Both the position numbers and the translations under genes were made by a program. Below are positions 34,346-44,244 of a stretch of DNA of 64,000 nt, piece by piece. The stretch is from contig NZ_CANLYD010000015.1 of assembly GCF_947495315.1 (NCBI RefSeq), positions 1-64,000 on the forward strand, written 5' to 3'. Within the stretch, counting starts at the first letter, position 1; every line of letters begins with the position of its first letter. The stretch comes from an uncultured Aquimarina sp. (lineage in GTDB: Bacteria > Bacteroidota > Bacteroidia > Flavobacteriales > Flavobacteriaceae). The notes under the pieces are model-generated. The model was not told the DNA's origin, ran no database searches, and was given only the letters and a program-made list of their open reading frames with translations.

Positions 34346-35500
34346 TTAATTTTGAACAAAGGTAGCTAACAACTCTAGAACTTCTGCTATTTCTTCTTTT
34401 GTATTATAAGAATGTAAACAAAAACGCAAACGTTCCTTTCCTTCAGAAACAGTAGGAGAGAGGATAGGTTTTACATTAAATCCATTTTCTTGAAGATGTA
34501 ATGCTACCGCTTTTACTTTCTCATTACCCGAAATTACGCAACAATGGATCGAAGAATTACTTTTTATAAAAAGTGATTTTAAATTAGTTGACGCTAATTT
34601 CTGATTAAAAAAACGGATATTACTTCTTAGTCTTTCAATTTCTATGGTAGTTCTCAATTCTTCATAGGCTGCTTCAATAACCACAAGTGAATGAGGTGGT
34701 AAGCCTGTTGTGTATATAAAACTTCTGGCGAAATTCACCAAATAACTTTTCAATTCAGACGATCCTAAAATTACTGACCCATGGCAACCCAGTGCTTTTC
34801 CAAAAGTATGTATCCTTGCAAATACACTATCTTCTAGCCCCAATTCCTGAATTAAACCGGTCCCTTTAGTGCCAAAAACTCCCGTAGCGTGAGCTTCATC
34901 TACTATAAAATGGCACTTGTTTTCTTTACATAATTTAGCAAAAGCTATTAAATCAGGAATATCTCCATCCATGGAAAAGACTGACTCGGTAACTATATAC
35001 ACTTCTTGATTAACGTCATCTACATTCCGACTTCGCTCAATGTGACGGCTAAGATCCGCTAAGTCATTATGAAGAAACTTATACGATTTAGCATTGCTCA
35101 TCGTAATTCCATCTCGTATAGAAGCATGAATAAGTTCATCATACAAGATAATATCTCCTCTTTGCGGTACTGATGAAAAAAAACCTATGTTAGCATCATA
35201 ACCTGAATTAAAAATCAATGCTGATTCCGCATTATGAAACTCGGTAAGGATTGTTTCGGTTTCTGTATATAATTGATGATTTCCAGATAGCAAACGAGAA
35301 CCAGTAGCACCGTTTTGAAAACTTCCTTTTACTTCTAATGCCTTATTTGATGTATCAAAAATTATTTTACTAGAAGCAAAACCTAAATAATCATTTGATT
35401 GGAAATCAACAAGACTATTAGTTCTACCCAATTTACGAAGTGCACTACTTTGTTCTCTATCCGTGAGCTTTTTTTGAAGTTTTTTTGGGAAGCTTTGCAT
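34346..35500 (-). CDS. bioF: 8-amino-7-oxononanoate synthase
   Basis: 384 residues. PLP lysine in HTFGKALGCHG, and the GSRLLSGNH and DEAHATGVFG motifs of alpha-oxoamine synthases. It condenses pimeloyl thioester with alanine, the first step in this operon. First gene of bioFDA; no bioC, bioH or bioW is in the window, so pimeloyl supply is encoded elsewhere or by the ketosynthase at 28611. Confidence 0.94.
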   Translation of the reverse strand: MQSFPKKLQKKLTDREQSSALRKLGRTNSLVDFQSNDYLGFASSKIIFDTSNKALEVKGSFQNGATGSRLLSGNHQLYTETETILTEFHNAESALIFNSGYDANIGFFSSVPQRGDIILYDELIHASIRDGITMSNAKSYKFLHNDLADLSRHIERSRNVDDVNQEVYIVTESVFSMDGDIPDLIAFAKLCKENKCHFIVDEAHATGVFGTKGTGLIQELGLEDSVFARIHTFGKALGCHGSVILGSSELKSYLVNFARSFIYTTGLPPHSLVVIEAAYEELRTTIEIERLRSNIRFFNQKLASTNLKSLFIKSNSSIHCCVISGNEKVKAVALHLQENGFNVKPILSPTVSEGKERLRFCLHSYNTKEEIAEVLELLATFVQN

Positions 35501-35638
35501 AATGACAAAAATACATAATACTATTTAACCCAGATAATTTGGATTCACTTACTATCTTCATAATAGAACAAAAAAACTGCTAATGTTTATCTAGAATATA
35601 ACGTTACAATTGCAACTTAATATATCGTTTTTCGTGTA

Positions 35639-36088
35639 CTAAGCAGTTATCAAATCTTTCTTTGATTTCCTATATAGGTATGAATTAAAAATACTTCTTT
35701 TTGCAAATCTAAATTGCCTATCAGAATTAATTAATTTCATATATACATTCTTAGGAACTCCAAAATATTCATACGTAGTACCGTCTAAAAATGAAACCTC
35801 TAACAACAATCCTTTGTGCTGAAAATCTGCTATACCTGATTCGGCTAAAGTTTTATTATATGCTTCTTGATTAGCTGCTTTTGTTTCTGGTGCTATGCTT
35901 ACCAAAAAATGATATCCATCTATGATTTTTCGACTTTTTTCTTCTGCCTCTTCACGCATTGGATTTCCTTCAAGAAATTTATCTGGATGCCATTCTTTTA
36001 CTAAATTTCTATACGTAGTTTTTAGTGTTTTAAGATCTATTTCTTTTTCGACAGAAAATAACTTCTTGTATTCATTAACACGCTTCAT
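35639..36088 (-). CDS. J-domain protein with C-terminal KTSC domain
   Basis: 149 residues. The N-terminal part carries a J-like domain with HPDKF (residues 35-39), the HPD loop that stimulates Hsp70. The C-terminal part (YEYFGVPKNVYMKLINSD) is a KTSC domain, named for a lysyl-tRNA synthetase-like motif. Upstream of bioF but separated by 138 bp. Confidence 0.8.
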   Translation of the reverse strand: MKRVNEYKKLFSVEKEIDLKTLKTTYRNLVKEWHPDKFLEGNPMREEAEEKSRKIIDGYHFLVSIAPETKAANQEAYNKTLAESGIADFQHKGLLLEVSFLDGTTYEYFGVPKNVYMKLINSDRQFRFAKRSIFNSYLYRKSKKDLITA

Positions 36089-36204
36089 AAACAGGGTTTT
36101 TCTAAATCAGGCGCGAAACTACGTGTTTTAATTTTAAAATAGCTGTTTTTCCTTATAAAGACCTTTATATTCTTATAAGTCTCAATGAGATATCTAAAAA
36201 AGGG

Positions 36205-37545
36205 TTACCTCTTTTTCTTTTTAGAGGTTTCTACCTTCAAAGAGGTAATATTTGTTTTTTCTACCAGATGATTCGCTAATATTTTCTCGATCAATTCCTC
36301 TTTTGTTAAGTGATGAAAAACAGTTTTAATTTTATCTTTAAACTCCGCCGATACATCATGATTAGGTTTGGTTTTAAATATTTTTTTAGCCCATAAAAGT
36401 GTATTATTCTCTTCTATACTCTGAGCATCTGCTTTTTTAAACTCCTTAAAAGTAATTCCTAATTCTTCTGTAAACTCTTCTAAATCTCCAATTTCTTCTT
36501 TTTGTAATACAGTTAAGGATAATCCTTTGGCTCCTGCTCTTGCAGTTCTACCACTACGATGTACATAGGTCTCATACACATCAGGCAGATGATAATTCAC
36601 TACATATGATATCTCTTTTACATCAATTCCTCTGGCTGCTAAATCTGTGGCAACAAGAATGTTTATATGACCCTCTCTAAATTGCTCCATTATTCTATCA
36701 CGTATGGGTTGTGACAAACTTCCATGAAGTGCTCCGGAAGAAAACTTATTGATTGCCAGGTTTTTGGCTAGTTTATTAACCGCTGCTTTTGTTTTACAAA
36801 AAATAATCCCTCGTTCACCTTCTCTAGCACTAAGAAAATGCATCAGGACTTCTAATTTCTCTATAGGCTCTACCACCACATATTGATGATCAATCCCTTG
36901 ATGCCCTACGGTTTCCATATCTGCACTAACCTGAATCACGTGCTTGGACATATAATTTTGGATCAGCTGTTTTATAGTCCCTGGCATTGTCGCGGTGAAC
37001 AAAATAGTTCTTCTCTTCTTTGGCAAAACAGCAACGATTTCATCTAATCCTTCTTTTAGAGAATTAATCATTTCATCTGCCTCATCAAGAATCAGATAAT
37101 CAGCACTTTTTATATCAATCTTATCTCGTTTTATTAAATCAATTAAACGTCCTGGAGTTGCAACCACAATATGAGTAGTTTCTTTTAAACGTTCTATTTG
37201 TGGTTTAATAGGGATTCCTCCGCATATCGAAGCTATAGATATAGCGGGTACATACTTAGAAAAGGAAACTAAGTTGTTATAAATCTGTTGTCCTAGTTCT
37301 CTAGTCGGAGCCAGTATCACTGCCTGGATTTTTGGAATATCCAAATCAATCAATTGTAGTAAAGGTAACCCAAAAGCTGCAGTCTTTCCAGTTCCAGTCT
37401 TTGCTAATCCGACGAAATCATCTTTCTTTTGTAATAAAATAGGAATTGATTTTTCTTGAATATCTGTAGGAGCAGAAAAGTTCAAGTCTGCTAAACTCTT
37501 TTGTAAAGGAGCAGCAACTCCTAAAGTAAGAAACTGATTTGACAT
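36205..37545 (-). CDS. DEAD-box RNA helicase
   Basis: 446 residues with all core motifs: Q motif, AKTGTGKT, PTRELG, ATPGRL, DEAD (LILDEADEM), FTATMP and HRSGRTARAG. The C-terminal tail is basic (KVETSKKKKR). It is a normal cold-shock or ribosome-type helicase. It starts 39 bp downstream of the retron RT and could be read through from it, but this gene is common in the group and is probably not part of the retron. Confidence 0.93.
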   Translation of the reverse strand: MSNQFLTLGVAAPLQKSLADLNFSAPTDIQEKSIPILLQKKDDFVGLAKTGTGKTAAFGLPLLQLIDLDIPKIQAVILAPTRELGQQIYNNLVSFSKYVPAISIASICGGIPIKPQIERLKETTHIVVATPGRLIDLIKRDKIDIKSADYLILDEADEMINSLKEGLDEIVAVLPKKRRTILFTATMPGTIKQLIQNYMSKHVIQVSADMETVGHQGIDHQYVVVEPIEKLEVLMHFLSAREGERGIIFCKTKAAVNKLAKNLAINKFSSGALHGSLSQPIRDRIMEQFREGHINILVATDLAARGIDVKEISYVVNYHLPDVYETYVHRSGRTARAGAKGLSLTVLQKEEIGDLEEFTEELGITFKEFKKADAQSIEENNTLLWAKKIFKTKPNHDVSAEFKDKIKTVFHHLTKEELIEKILANHLVEKTNITSLKVETSKKKKR

Positions 37546-37584
37546 AAAAATATTTTCGGCAAAGATAGGTCTATAATCCTATTT

Positions 37585-39075
37585 TCATCCTTTATTAAAG
37601 AACGATCTTATCTTACCCAGCAATCCTTTTGGCTTAGCAACCGTTTTCACATATTGCTTTCTGTGATTGTCTTTATAATTATATCGTTCTAAAATTACGG
37701 TCACTTGTTCTTTATACTTTTTACCTTTTTCTGAGTCAATTTGATTGATAAAATTAGCATACCCATGAATCTGGGATAGTAGATCTGCTTTGCCTGTCCA
37801 TACCTTTCCTTCGAGTCCGTCTTTTTCTATCTGGTATAGTAGTGCTCTGAATCGTTTTAAGGATTTCTTCTCTATATTCGGTTTTTCATTAACCACTACT
37901 CCCGTAACTTCTTGTCGAACTCCTTTTTTCATCACCCTTAGCTTATCAGGATGTAGGGTGAAATTTTCTTCTTTTACAATACGACGAGAATATTTAAGAA
38001 TCGTAGTAATCTGTTCATATTGCTCATGTGTAGCAGAAAATGTAAGATCATCTACATAGCGCGTATAGGTAAACCCATATTTAGCTGCTAAGCCTGCCAG
38101 TCTATAATCTAATTTTTTACATAAAATATTAGTGATAGCTGGACTACAAGGAGATCCCTGTGGTAAAAATCGTTCACCTCGTTGCGCATAATATTCTTCT
38201 CCCAGTACAGATACTTCTAGAATCTTAGGTTCTGAACATAGCAATGCAAAAATCGTTGCTACCTGATCTGAATATCCCAAAGCTTTAAATACACCTCTAA
38301 TTCTGGAATATACAATAGAAGGAAAAAAGTTTTTTAGATCTTGATTGATGACCACATCTTTTGCTACATGTGGCACCGCATTTGTTTTTATAGACCTACC
38401 TATCACACATCCATGTGCATTAGGATGCATCGCAACTTTATTAAGTATATGCTCCAATATCCAATGCTGTGCTGCTTTTAACTTAGGCTGCGGTGCTGAA
38501 ATATGTCTAAATCCTCCTGTTTTCTTCGGAATCTGAAATCGTATATAGTGGTTTACTTTCGCATTTTTTCTAGAGAATGCTAAAAATCGAAGTTGCCCAA
38601 TGGTAATTCCCATAGCTTTAGCTACTTCTTCTGCAGTCTGCAATATCGGCAATCCCCCTTGTCGTAATCTATCTTGCTGAGATGTCTTATCATGTAAAGT
38701 ATGTGAGTACCCTTCTCCCAGAAAGATAATATCTTTTTCTTTAGATTGTTTCCATCGATCTGCTTTCTCCTCTCGCAGTTTTTCTCTACGTTCTTTGGTT
38801 TCTTTCTGACTTTGTTTAGAGGCTGCTTTACGCTCTTTATGTTTTTGCGCCAGAAAAGCTTCTGGATTTTCTACTAATCGTTTTTCTTTGAGTAGTTTTT
38901 GTAATTGCTTTGACAGTTCAGTTTCTTCTTTGAAATATTGATTTACGGTATCGAAATCGACCTGACCATCATTCCAAAACCCGAGACGCTTCATCTCTTC
39001 CAGAATATATTGGCTTTTAGATGATTCTTTTATTTTATCATAAATCTCTTGCTTCCTGGTTGCAGCATCTGCCAT
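37585..39075 (-). CDS. Retron reverse transcriptase (class XIII type)
   Basis: 496 residues. The RT core has the catalytic YVDD (340-343), LPQGSP (304-309) and DLKNFFPS (246-253). Both retron marks are present: NAVPH (232-236, the NAxxH motif) and VTG (390-392). A long charged N-terminal extension (about residues 45-115, rich in Lys/Glu, coiled-coil-like) precedes the core. It copies the msd RNA into branched msDNA. The msr-msd locus lies immediately upstream (39088-39330), and WGR and SWIM genes precede it in the same direction, the layout I recall for class XIII in the Mestre classification. Confidence 0.95.
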   Translation of the reverse strand: MADAATRKQEIYDKIKESSKSQYILEEMKRLGFWNDGQVDFDTVNQYFKEETELSKQLQKLLKEKRLVENPEAFLAQKHKERKAASKQSQKETKERREKLREEKADRWKQSKEKDIIFLGEGYSHTLHDKTSQQDRLRQGGLPILQTAEEVAKAMGITIGQLRFLAFSRKNAKVNHYIRFQIPKKTGGFRHISAPQPKLKAAQHWILEHILNKVAMHPNAHGCVIGRSIKTNAVPHVAKDVVINQDLKNFFPSIVYSRIRGVFKALGYSDQVATIFALLCSEPKILEVSVLGEEYYAQRGERFLPQGSPCSPAITNILCKKLDYRLAGLAAKYGFTYTRYVDDLTFSATHEQYEQITTILKYSRRIVKEENFTLHPDKLRVMKKGVRQEVTGVVVNEKPNIEKKSLKRFRALLYQIEKDGLEGKVWTGKADLLSQIHGYANFINQIDSEKGKKYKEQVTVILERYNYKDNHRKQYVKTVAKPKGLLGKIRSFFNKG

Positions 39076-39087
39076 AGTTTATGGTAT

Positions 39088-39330
39088 AAAAAAGGTAGCG
39101 ATAAGATGTGTTTTTTGTCCCTTCGTACAATTCTAAAGACTGGATTGAACAACTCCAGTGAAATAGGTACTAGTGTACTATTTCACTTCGTAGAAGTCTA
39201 ACCGGAAATGGTACACTAGTACCTATTTCACAAGTTAAGTTCGAGCCAGTGATGCGTTTAGTGTCTGTATGCAGGATTGGCGATCCACCAATCAAAATGC
39301 AAGGTTTTCTCTCTTATCACTACCTGTTAC
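39088..39330 (-). ncRNA. Retron msr-msd non-coding RNA locus
   Basis: Read on the minus strand, between the SWIM gene stop and the RT start. a1 is AGGTAGTGATAAGA (39325-39312) and a2 is TCTTATCGCTACCT (39106-39093); they pair over 14 bp with one G-U. The msr has a hairpin GATTGGTG / CGCCAATC around 39275-39293. The msd is a 21-bp perfect stem (39158-39178 with 39211-39231), extended by five more pairs after one mismatch, with a small ACTTC/GAAGT hairpin in its loop. The branching G cannot be assigned by eye. No gene fits this strand. Confidence 0.9.
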
Positions 39331-39339
39331 AAATATAAT

Positions 39340-40971
39340 TTATTTATCCTCAAAAGCAATCCTTAGTGCTAATATATGGGCACAAGGACCTTTTGTCATT
39401 TTATTATTATAATAATAGGAACAGGAGCAATTGCCATCTACAATCCTAAGGTCTTTATCTACCTTTACCATAGGAGTATATGTTTTTTCTACTGTTCCCG
39501 TAATCGTTATCTTTTCCTTATCTTCTGTATGTTTTATATCTCTTACTCCATCATCTTTTTGGGTAATCATATAAGCCTCTTTATCTGTTTCGCTAGAAAA
39601 ACGCAGCGAATCAATATCTATTCCTTCTCGTTTTAATTCTCTAGCACGATATACTTTGTTCTTTAGATCATAAATCACCTTACCTGCCTGTGTAAAAGTA
39701 GTAAGTGCTTTATTAACAGTTGTGATGTCCATACCCACATCTGTCGCTAGTTCCTTTTCTGTACGGAACCAATTTTTACGCAATCCTAAATATACTGTCT
39801 GTAAAGCAGAAGAAGAAACCTGACCTCTAGGTGCTAACAGATCTAATTGACTTACCTGTGTCCAATCATTTGCTGTCCATCCTGATAACCCTAATGTAAA
39901 ATACATATCATTAGTAAGATGTGCTGTATAAAATGAAGGCATTCCTGTACCCAGAAGATGTACAGTGAACTTATCTGTTATGGGTAATAATCGTTCTAAT
40001 AATTGAATTCTTCTCCGTCCCCATACTCGTATTTCTTTTTCTGTATCGCCTTCATATAACGATCGCGGACATGCTACCTCAATATTCCAAGGTTCGAAAA
40101 CAGCTACAATAGGTTGTCCTGGTTTTAGAATATATTTAATGGAGCGTGGACTTTTTCTTTCTTTATTTCGTTTTAAAATAAAAATAAAATTAGCAATATC
40201 TGCAGCTTCTAACTCAAAAGAGATTTTCTCACTTGTCATAGCAGAACTCACCTGAAGAAACCCACGTACCCAGCTATCTGGCAAATCGATCTTTACTTCT
40301 TTATAATTTTCTTCTCCCGTAGTCTGTACATCAAATCCAGAGGGATCTATCTTAAAATCTGTTTCTTTATAACTCCGTATCTTCTGAAACTCATTATACA
40401 AACTCTCAGAATAATCAATATTTGTGGTGCCACACTTAAAATCACTAATATTCGTAAATACTTCATAATCACATGATAATTTACCATATACAGACTCATC
40501 TTTACTAAAACATTCAAAAAACACCTGATCAGGATGCACAGTAATTACAGGATCTAATACAAACCATGCAGCATAATCTCTGGTATACAAGTATTTAAAG
40601 TATTTTTGTTGTGCTTTATAAAATGGTTTAGTGATTATTTCTCGCTGCTCCCGTAATCCTTTTAATTTTCGTTGCAATTCGTTAATCTCAGAATTGGTTT
40701 TCTCTAGTTTCTGATTTGCTTCTGTAAGCCATACTTCTTCCTGACTTTTTAACCACTCCAGATACTGTGTATTATCTTTTGGTTGAAATTTAAAATCTGC
40801 CACAACTACATCATGCAATGCAGAAATAGCTTCTCTAAACGGAATTTTTTTATGCAATGTTCCTATAAAATAAGTCGGCTCTCTTAATACATCGGGGGCA
40901 AAAGCAACATTAGTTGATGCCACTCCATTTTGCACATTACTCTTTCCTCCATATTTATAATTAAACTTCAT
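39340..40971 (-). CDS. Winged-helix SWIM zinc-finger protein (retron accessory)
   Basis: 543 residues. A winged-helix segment lies at about 385-445 (EKELATDVGMDITTVNKALT, then KVIYDLKNKVY). The C-terminal SWIM finger is CSC...CAH (Cys515, Cys517, Cys530, His532). An N-terminal coiled coil (about 85-125) is also visible. SWIM fingers bind DNA or protein. Translated 3 bp after the WGR gene, so it forms one unit with it. Its role in the retron effector is inferred from gene order; I know of no established mechanism. Confidence 0.9.
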   Translation of the reverse strand: MKFNYKYGGKSNVQNGVASTNVAFAPDVLREPTYFIGTLHKKIPFREAISALHDVVVADFKFQPKDNTQYLEWLKSQEEVWLTEANQKLEKTNSEINELQRKLKGLREQREIITKPFYKAQQKYFKYLYTRDYAAWFVLDPVITVHPDQVFFECFSKDESVYGKLSCDYEVFTNISDFKCGTTNIDYSESLYNEFQKIRSYKETDFKIDPSGFDVQTTGEENYKEVKIDLPDSWVRGFLQVSSAMTSEKISFELEAADIANFIFILKRNKERKSPRSIKYILKPGQPIVAVFEPWNIEVACPRSLYEGDTEKEIRVWGRRRIQLLERLLPITDKFTVHLLGTGMPSFYTAHLTNDMYFTLGLSGWTANDWTQVSQLDLLAPRGQVSSSALQTVYLGLRKNWFRTEKELATDVGMDITTVNKALTTFTQAGKVIYDLKNKVYRARELKREGIDIDSLRFSSETDKEAYMITQKDDGVRDIKHTEDKEKITITGTVEKTYTPMVKVDKDLRIVDGNCSCSYYYNNKMTKGPCAHILALRIAFEDK

Positions 40972-40974
40972 GTG

Positions 40975-43900
40975 CTAAACAGTTTTGATGATTAATGGAG
41001 TTTCTAAAGATGGATATACTTCGTGGATGGCTAGCATAATATCGATGCACTTACTTTTATCCTTGATGGTTTTAGTAGCGATTATAGAATTCAGAATTCT
41101 TACAGTCATTCTGGCTATCATTTCGTTTTTTATAGCTTCTTTTTCCAGAAATGCATATACTCTTGTTTTTGCTGCATTATTGGTATTGATATTAAATAAT
41201 ACCGTTTTAAAAAATGCTTCTAACTTAAGAATTACTTCTGGAGCATCTTTTGCATAAGTATCCAGGTAGTTCGTTGTAAAAAACTGCATCGTTTTAGTAG
41301 GATGTTCTTGCAACTTTAATAGTAATTGTAATCCATCTTCTGCTCTAAAATGTGTAGTTATAATTTTTCTGCCGAAAGACTCAACATCGTTTTTAGTATG
41401 ATCACATACATATAACAAAGTATCTACAGTCCAATTTTCTGGTTTGATGTGTTTCTCAAAATATGCAAACGCCCATACTCTAGCATCTTTCCAATTAGTA
41501 TTAAATATCCTAAGCGCTTCTTCTAATTCATAGTTAATTCGCGAAGGATTACTTTTAAAATATATCTCTAGTGTATCCCTAATTACCCTAACATCGCTAG
41601 TTGCTAATGAAACCAATTGTAACATCGTTAACTCCTGAAGTTGTACCTTTTTCTGAAATAATGGAGTTCCTAATTTCTGCGCAAACTCATATTTAGATAG
41701 GATTAGGGTAATAACTCCTTCTTCGCTTACTTCATTTAAATCTTTGCCATAAAATCGTATCAATAATTCATGACTACTTTTATGTATACCCTCATATGAT
41801 TCTTGCTCAACTAATATCTGTAATAATTTTTGTAGAAGTCCTTTTTTAAAACCCGTATCCAATCCGATCAATCTTCCTACAGCTGGTTGTATTGCCTCTC
41901 TAACCTCTGTATATGGAGAAAAACAGTATTCCTTAATAACTTGATGATTTTCTAGTAAATACTGATCAGGAAAATCGGCTAATAACGCTACTCCTGTTTT
42001 TCTCAATAGTTCTTCATCAGCATCCAGATAATCTCCTAAAAATTCTTTAACCAAGTCATAAGAAGGAATGGCATTGACCTTACTTAATGTCGCTGCAAAA
42101 AGCCTATTCGTAACGGCGGTACTCTCTGCCAACTGTAATATCTTTTTTTTAGAAACTTCTTTTAGTAATACTCCAAATTGAGTATCCGAAATTAGTTCAT
42201 TTACTTGTAATAAAAATTCATATTGAAATTGATTTGGCACCTCAAACAATAGTGCTAATTGATCAATATGCAAGGGAAGATTATAAACAACCTTTGTTTT
42301 ATATAATTCTGACAGATAGTTCAGTATTTTTGGTTTACCTATTAAAATCAATGCTACTGGAAAATCTGAACTACTAAAGTAATCTTTCTCATATTTCTGC
42401 AACCACTGCAATCCTAAAGTTGTTGCTCTCTTACTATTGGATTTTAATAATGAAAGTATAATATTTTGTTCTGGTTGAGTGCTTTCGTATTGTCTTTCTA
42501 AAACTTCTAACACAGTATCTACAACTCTTGCGTCATAATGAGCGATTAATTTCTTAAAAATAGCTGGTTCAATAACATCCAGAAAATTAGGTTTGTCTTG
42601 TATAATTCTTAAAGAAAAAGAGATCGCTTCATTGCTCTTAGCATGTGCAAGGATGTAAAGCACTTCTTGTGGCTTTGAATTCCATACTTCTGGTAACGCT
42701 TCTTCTCTTGGTAATTGAGAAGTACTCATTATTTCTCCAGTATAATACCATTTCTTACGAGAACGCTGAAACCTTTCAGAATTACCATGCAAAACATACA
42801 TCAAAGCAGGAAAATCACAATATTTAGGATACTGCTGTTGTACATTTTCATATCTTCTAGTATCGTTATTATAGGTATATAAATATTGCGTTTCTTCTTT
42901 TTTATTATCTGTAGCATCATCTAAACTACACAACAATGCAACTGCTAAATCTACATAATTATTAGTATTGGATTGACCTAAAAAATACGTTGTCTTATAT
43001 GCGGCATTACCAAAATATTCCCTAGTTTTTCCAGAAAAAGCAATTCTAGGATTTGCTTTTTTCTTTTCTTCATCAGCTGATATCCAATTCCAGTTTTTAT
43101 CATAGGTTCCATAACCATTATACCCAGGTTTACTAATAGAAATACGTTTGCTTAGCAATGCATAGAAAGTAACATCATTAGTTACCTCAGCAGATTTAAA
43201 AATATATCGAATAGATTTAAAAGTATCAATCCTTATAGGCAATCTATTGATAAAAGTATGCAGAATCTTTCGCAACTCAGGATCCTGATGAGATACTACA
43301 TACAGGTAATATAAACATAATGGGTTCTCAATTTTTTCTTGTAAAAAATAAATAGCTAATTCATTAGAAAGTTCTTGTTTGTTTTCAAGTGTGCTAATCA
43401 ATTGAACAGGAAGTTCTTTTTTAGCAAGATCTACGATTGTTTTTTGATGTTGATCTTCTTTTGTAGTATTCTTTAATACATATGATACAGCAATTCTTCC
43501 TATCTTATCAGTAAATCCTTTTTGATTAAAAACATCAGTAACAGCATCCACAAAGGATGTGTCTTCTAGTTTTGCCAATGCCCAGATAGCTGCATATTGT
43601 TCAAATTCATCCTGTGAAGATATAAAATGAGAAGTATACTGTAGAGCTTCCTTCAACCCTAATACTCCTGCTCTCCAAATGATTCTGGACACCTTCCAAT
43701 CTCTGGTATAATTTCCTGAAGTAGCATCTTTCAGGTATTTTAGAATGACTTCGTTTCTAGCAATATTTACATTATCATCTTGTTTAATATCCTGTCTTCT
43801 AACAGCCCCCTCTTTACCTTCTTCCGCATATCCTTTGTCCTCTTTACTTTTTACCAATTTATCAAAGACAACCGTAGCTTCTTCATATGATACCGGAAAA

Positions 43901-44055
43901 ACAGTTTTAGTTCCTTCTCTAAGGTTGCTACCTCGTCTTCCATATCTAAAATTCACCACATATAATTCCGCATCTACTTCGCATAGATCGGCTTCATATA
44001 CTTTATCTGATTTTGCATCCTTAAAGAAGAGTGATTTACTTTTTAGTAATTTCAA
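40975..44055 (-). CDS. WGR-domain protein with ARM-like repeats (retron accessory)
   Basis: 1026 residues. An N-terminal WGR domain (about 1-90; YVVNFRYGRRGSNLREGTKT with the WGR core as YGRRG) is followed by about 900 residues of ARM/HEAT-like helical repeats. WGR domains bind nucleic acid, as in PARPs. First gene of the retron unit, followed by the SWIM gene after 3 bp. The protein is complete and unusually large for an effector partner; catalysis is not evident. Role in sensing or toxicity is unproven. Confidence 0.9.
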   Translation of the reverse strand: MKLLKSKSLFFKDAKSDKVYEADLCEVDAELYVVNFRYGRRGSNLREGTKTVFPVSYEEATVVFDKLVKSKEDKGYAEEGKEGAVRRQDIKQDDNVNIARNEVILKYLKDATSGNYTRDWKVSRIIWRAGVLGLKEALQYTSHFISSQDEFEQYAAIWALAKLEDTSFVDAVTDVFNQKGFTDKIGRIAVSYVLKNTTKEDQHQKTIVDLAKKELPVQLISTLENKQELSNELAIYFLQEKIENPLCLYYLYVVSHQDPELRKILHTFINRLPIRIDTFKSIRYIFKSAEVTNDVTFYALLSKRISISKPGYNGYGTYDKNWNWISADEEKKKANPRIAFSGKTREYFGNAAYKTTYFLGQSNTNNYVDLAVALLCSLDDATDNKKEETQYLYTYNNDTRRYENVQQQYPKYCDFPALMYVLHGNSERFQRSRKKWYYTGEIMSTSQLPREEALPEVWNSKPQEVLYILAHAKSNEAISFSLRIIQDKPNFLDVIEPAIFKKLIAHYDARVVDTVLEVLERQYESTQPEQNIILSLLKSNSKRATTLGLQWLQKYEKDYFSSSDFPVALILIGKPKILNYLSELYKTKVVYNLPLHIDQLALLFEVPNQFQYEFLLQVNELISDTQFGVLLKEVSKKKILQLAESTAVTNRLFAATLSKVNAIPSYDLVKEFLGDYLDADEELLRKTGVALLADFPDQYLLENHQVIKEYCFSPYTEVREAIQPAVGRLIGLDTGFKKGLLQKLLQILVEQESYEGIHKSSHELLIRFYGKDLNEVSEEGVITLILSKYEFAQKLGTPLFQKKVQLQELTMLQLVSLATSDVRVIRDTLEIYFKSNPSRINYELEEALRIFNTNWKDARVWAFAYFEKHIKPENWTVDTLLYVCDHTKNDVESFGRKIITTHFRAEDGLQLLLKLQEHPTKTMQFFTTNYLDTYAKDAPEVILKLEAFFKTVLFNINTNNAAKTRVYAFLEKEAIKNEMIARMTVRILNSIIATKTIKDKSKCIDIMLAIHEVYPSLETPLIIKTV

Positions 44056-44158
44056 TGTGAGTTGGATTTTAAAGAATTAAAAATCTCGTTTTTAAATGAT
44101 ATTTCAAAAATTAATCAGTACTATTTTGAAAAGTATTTTATTTTTATTTGAACACTTG

Positions 44159-44183
44159 TATATCACCTTCTGTTTTTGATATA
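44159..44183. promoter_or_regulatory. Dyad in the divergent region between WGR and GNAT genes
   Basis: TATATCA (44159-44165), 11 nt, TGATATA (44177-44183). A possible operator for either gene; no more can be said. Confidence 0.3.
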
Positions 44184-44244
44184 TAAAATTAGCAAACTAC
44201 TAAAATCATATCTTTACTTTCTTCTAAATACTAAAGTTAAAAAG

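Noticed and set aside
36205..37545. DEAD-box helicase as a retron effector
   Set aside because: It follows the RT at 39 bp, but has ordinary housekeeping helicase motifs and the two expected partners are already present upstream.
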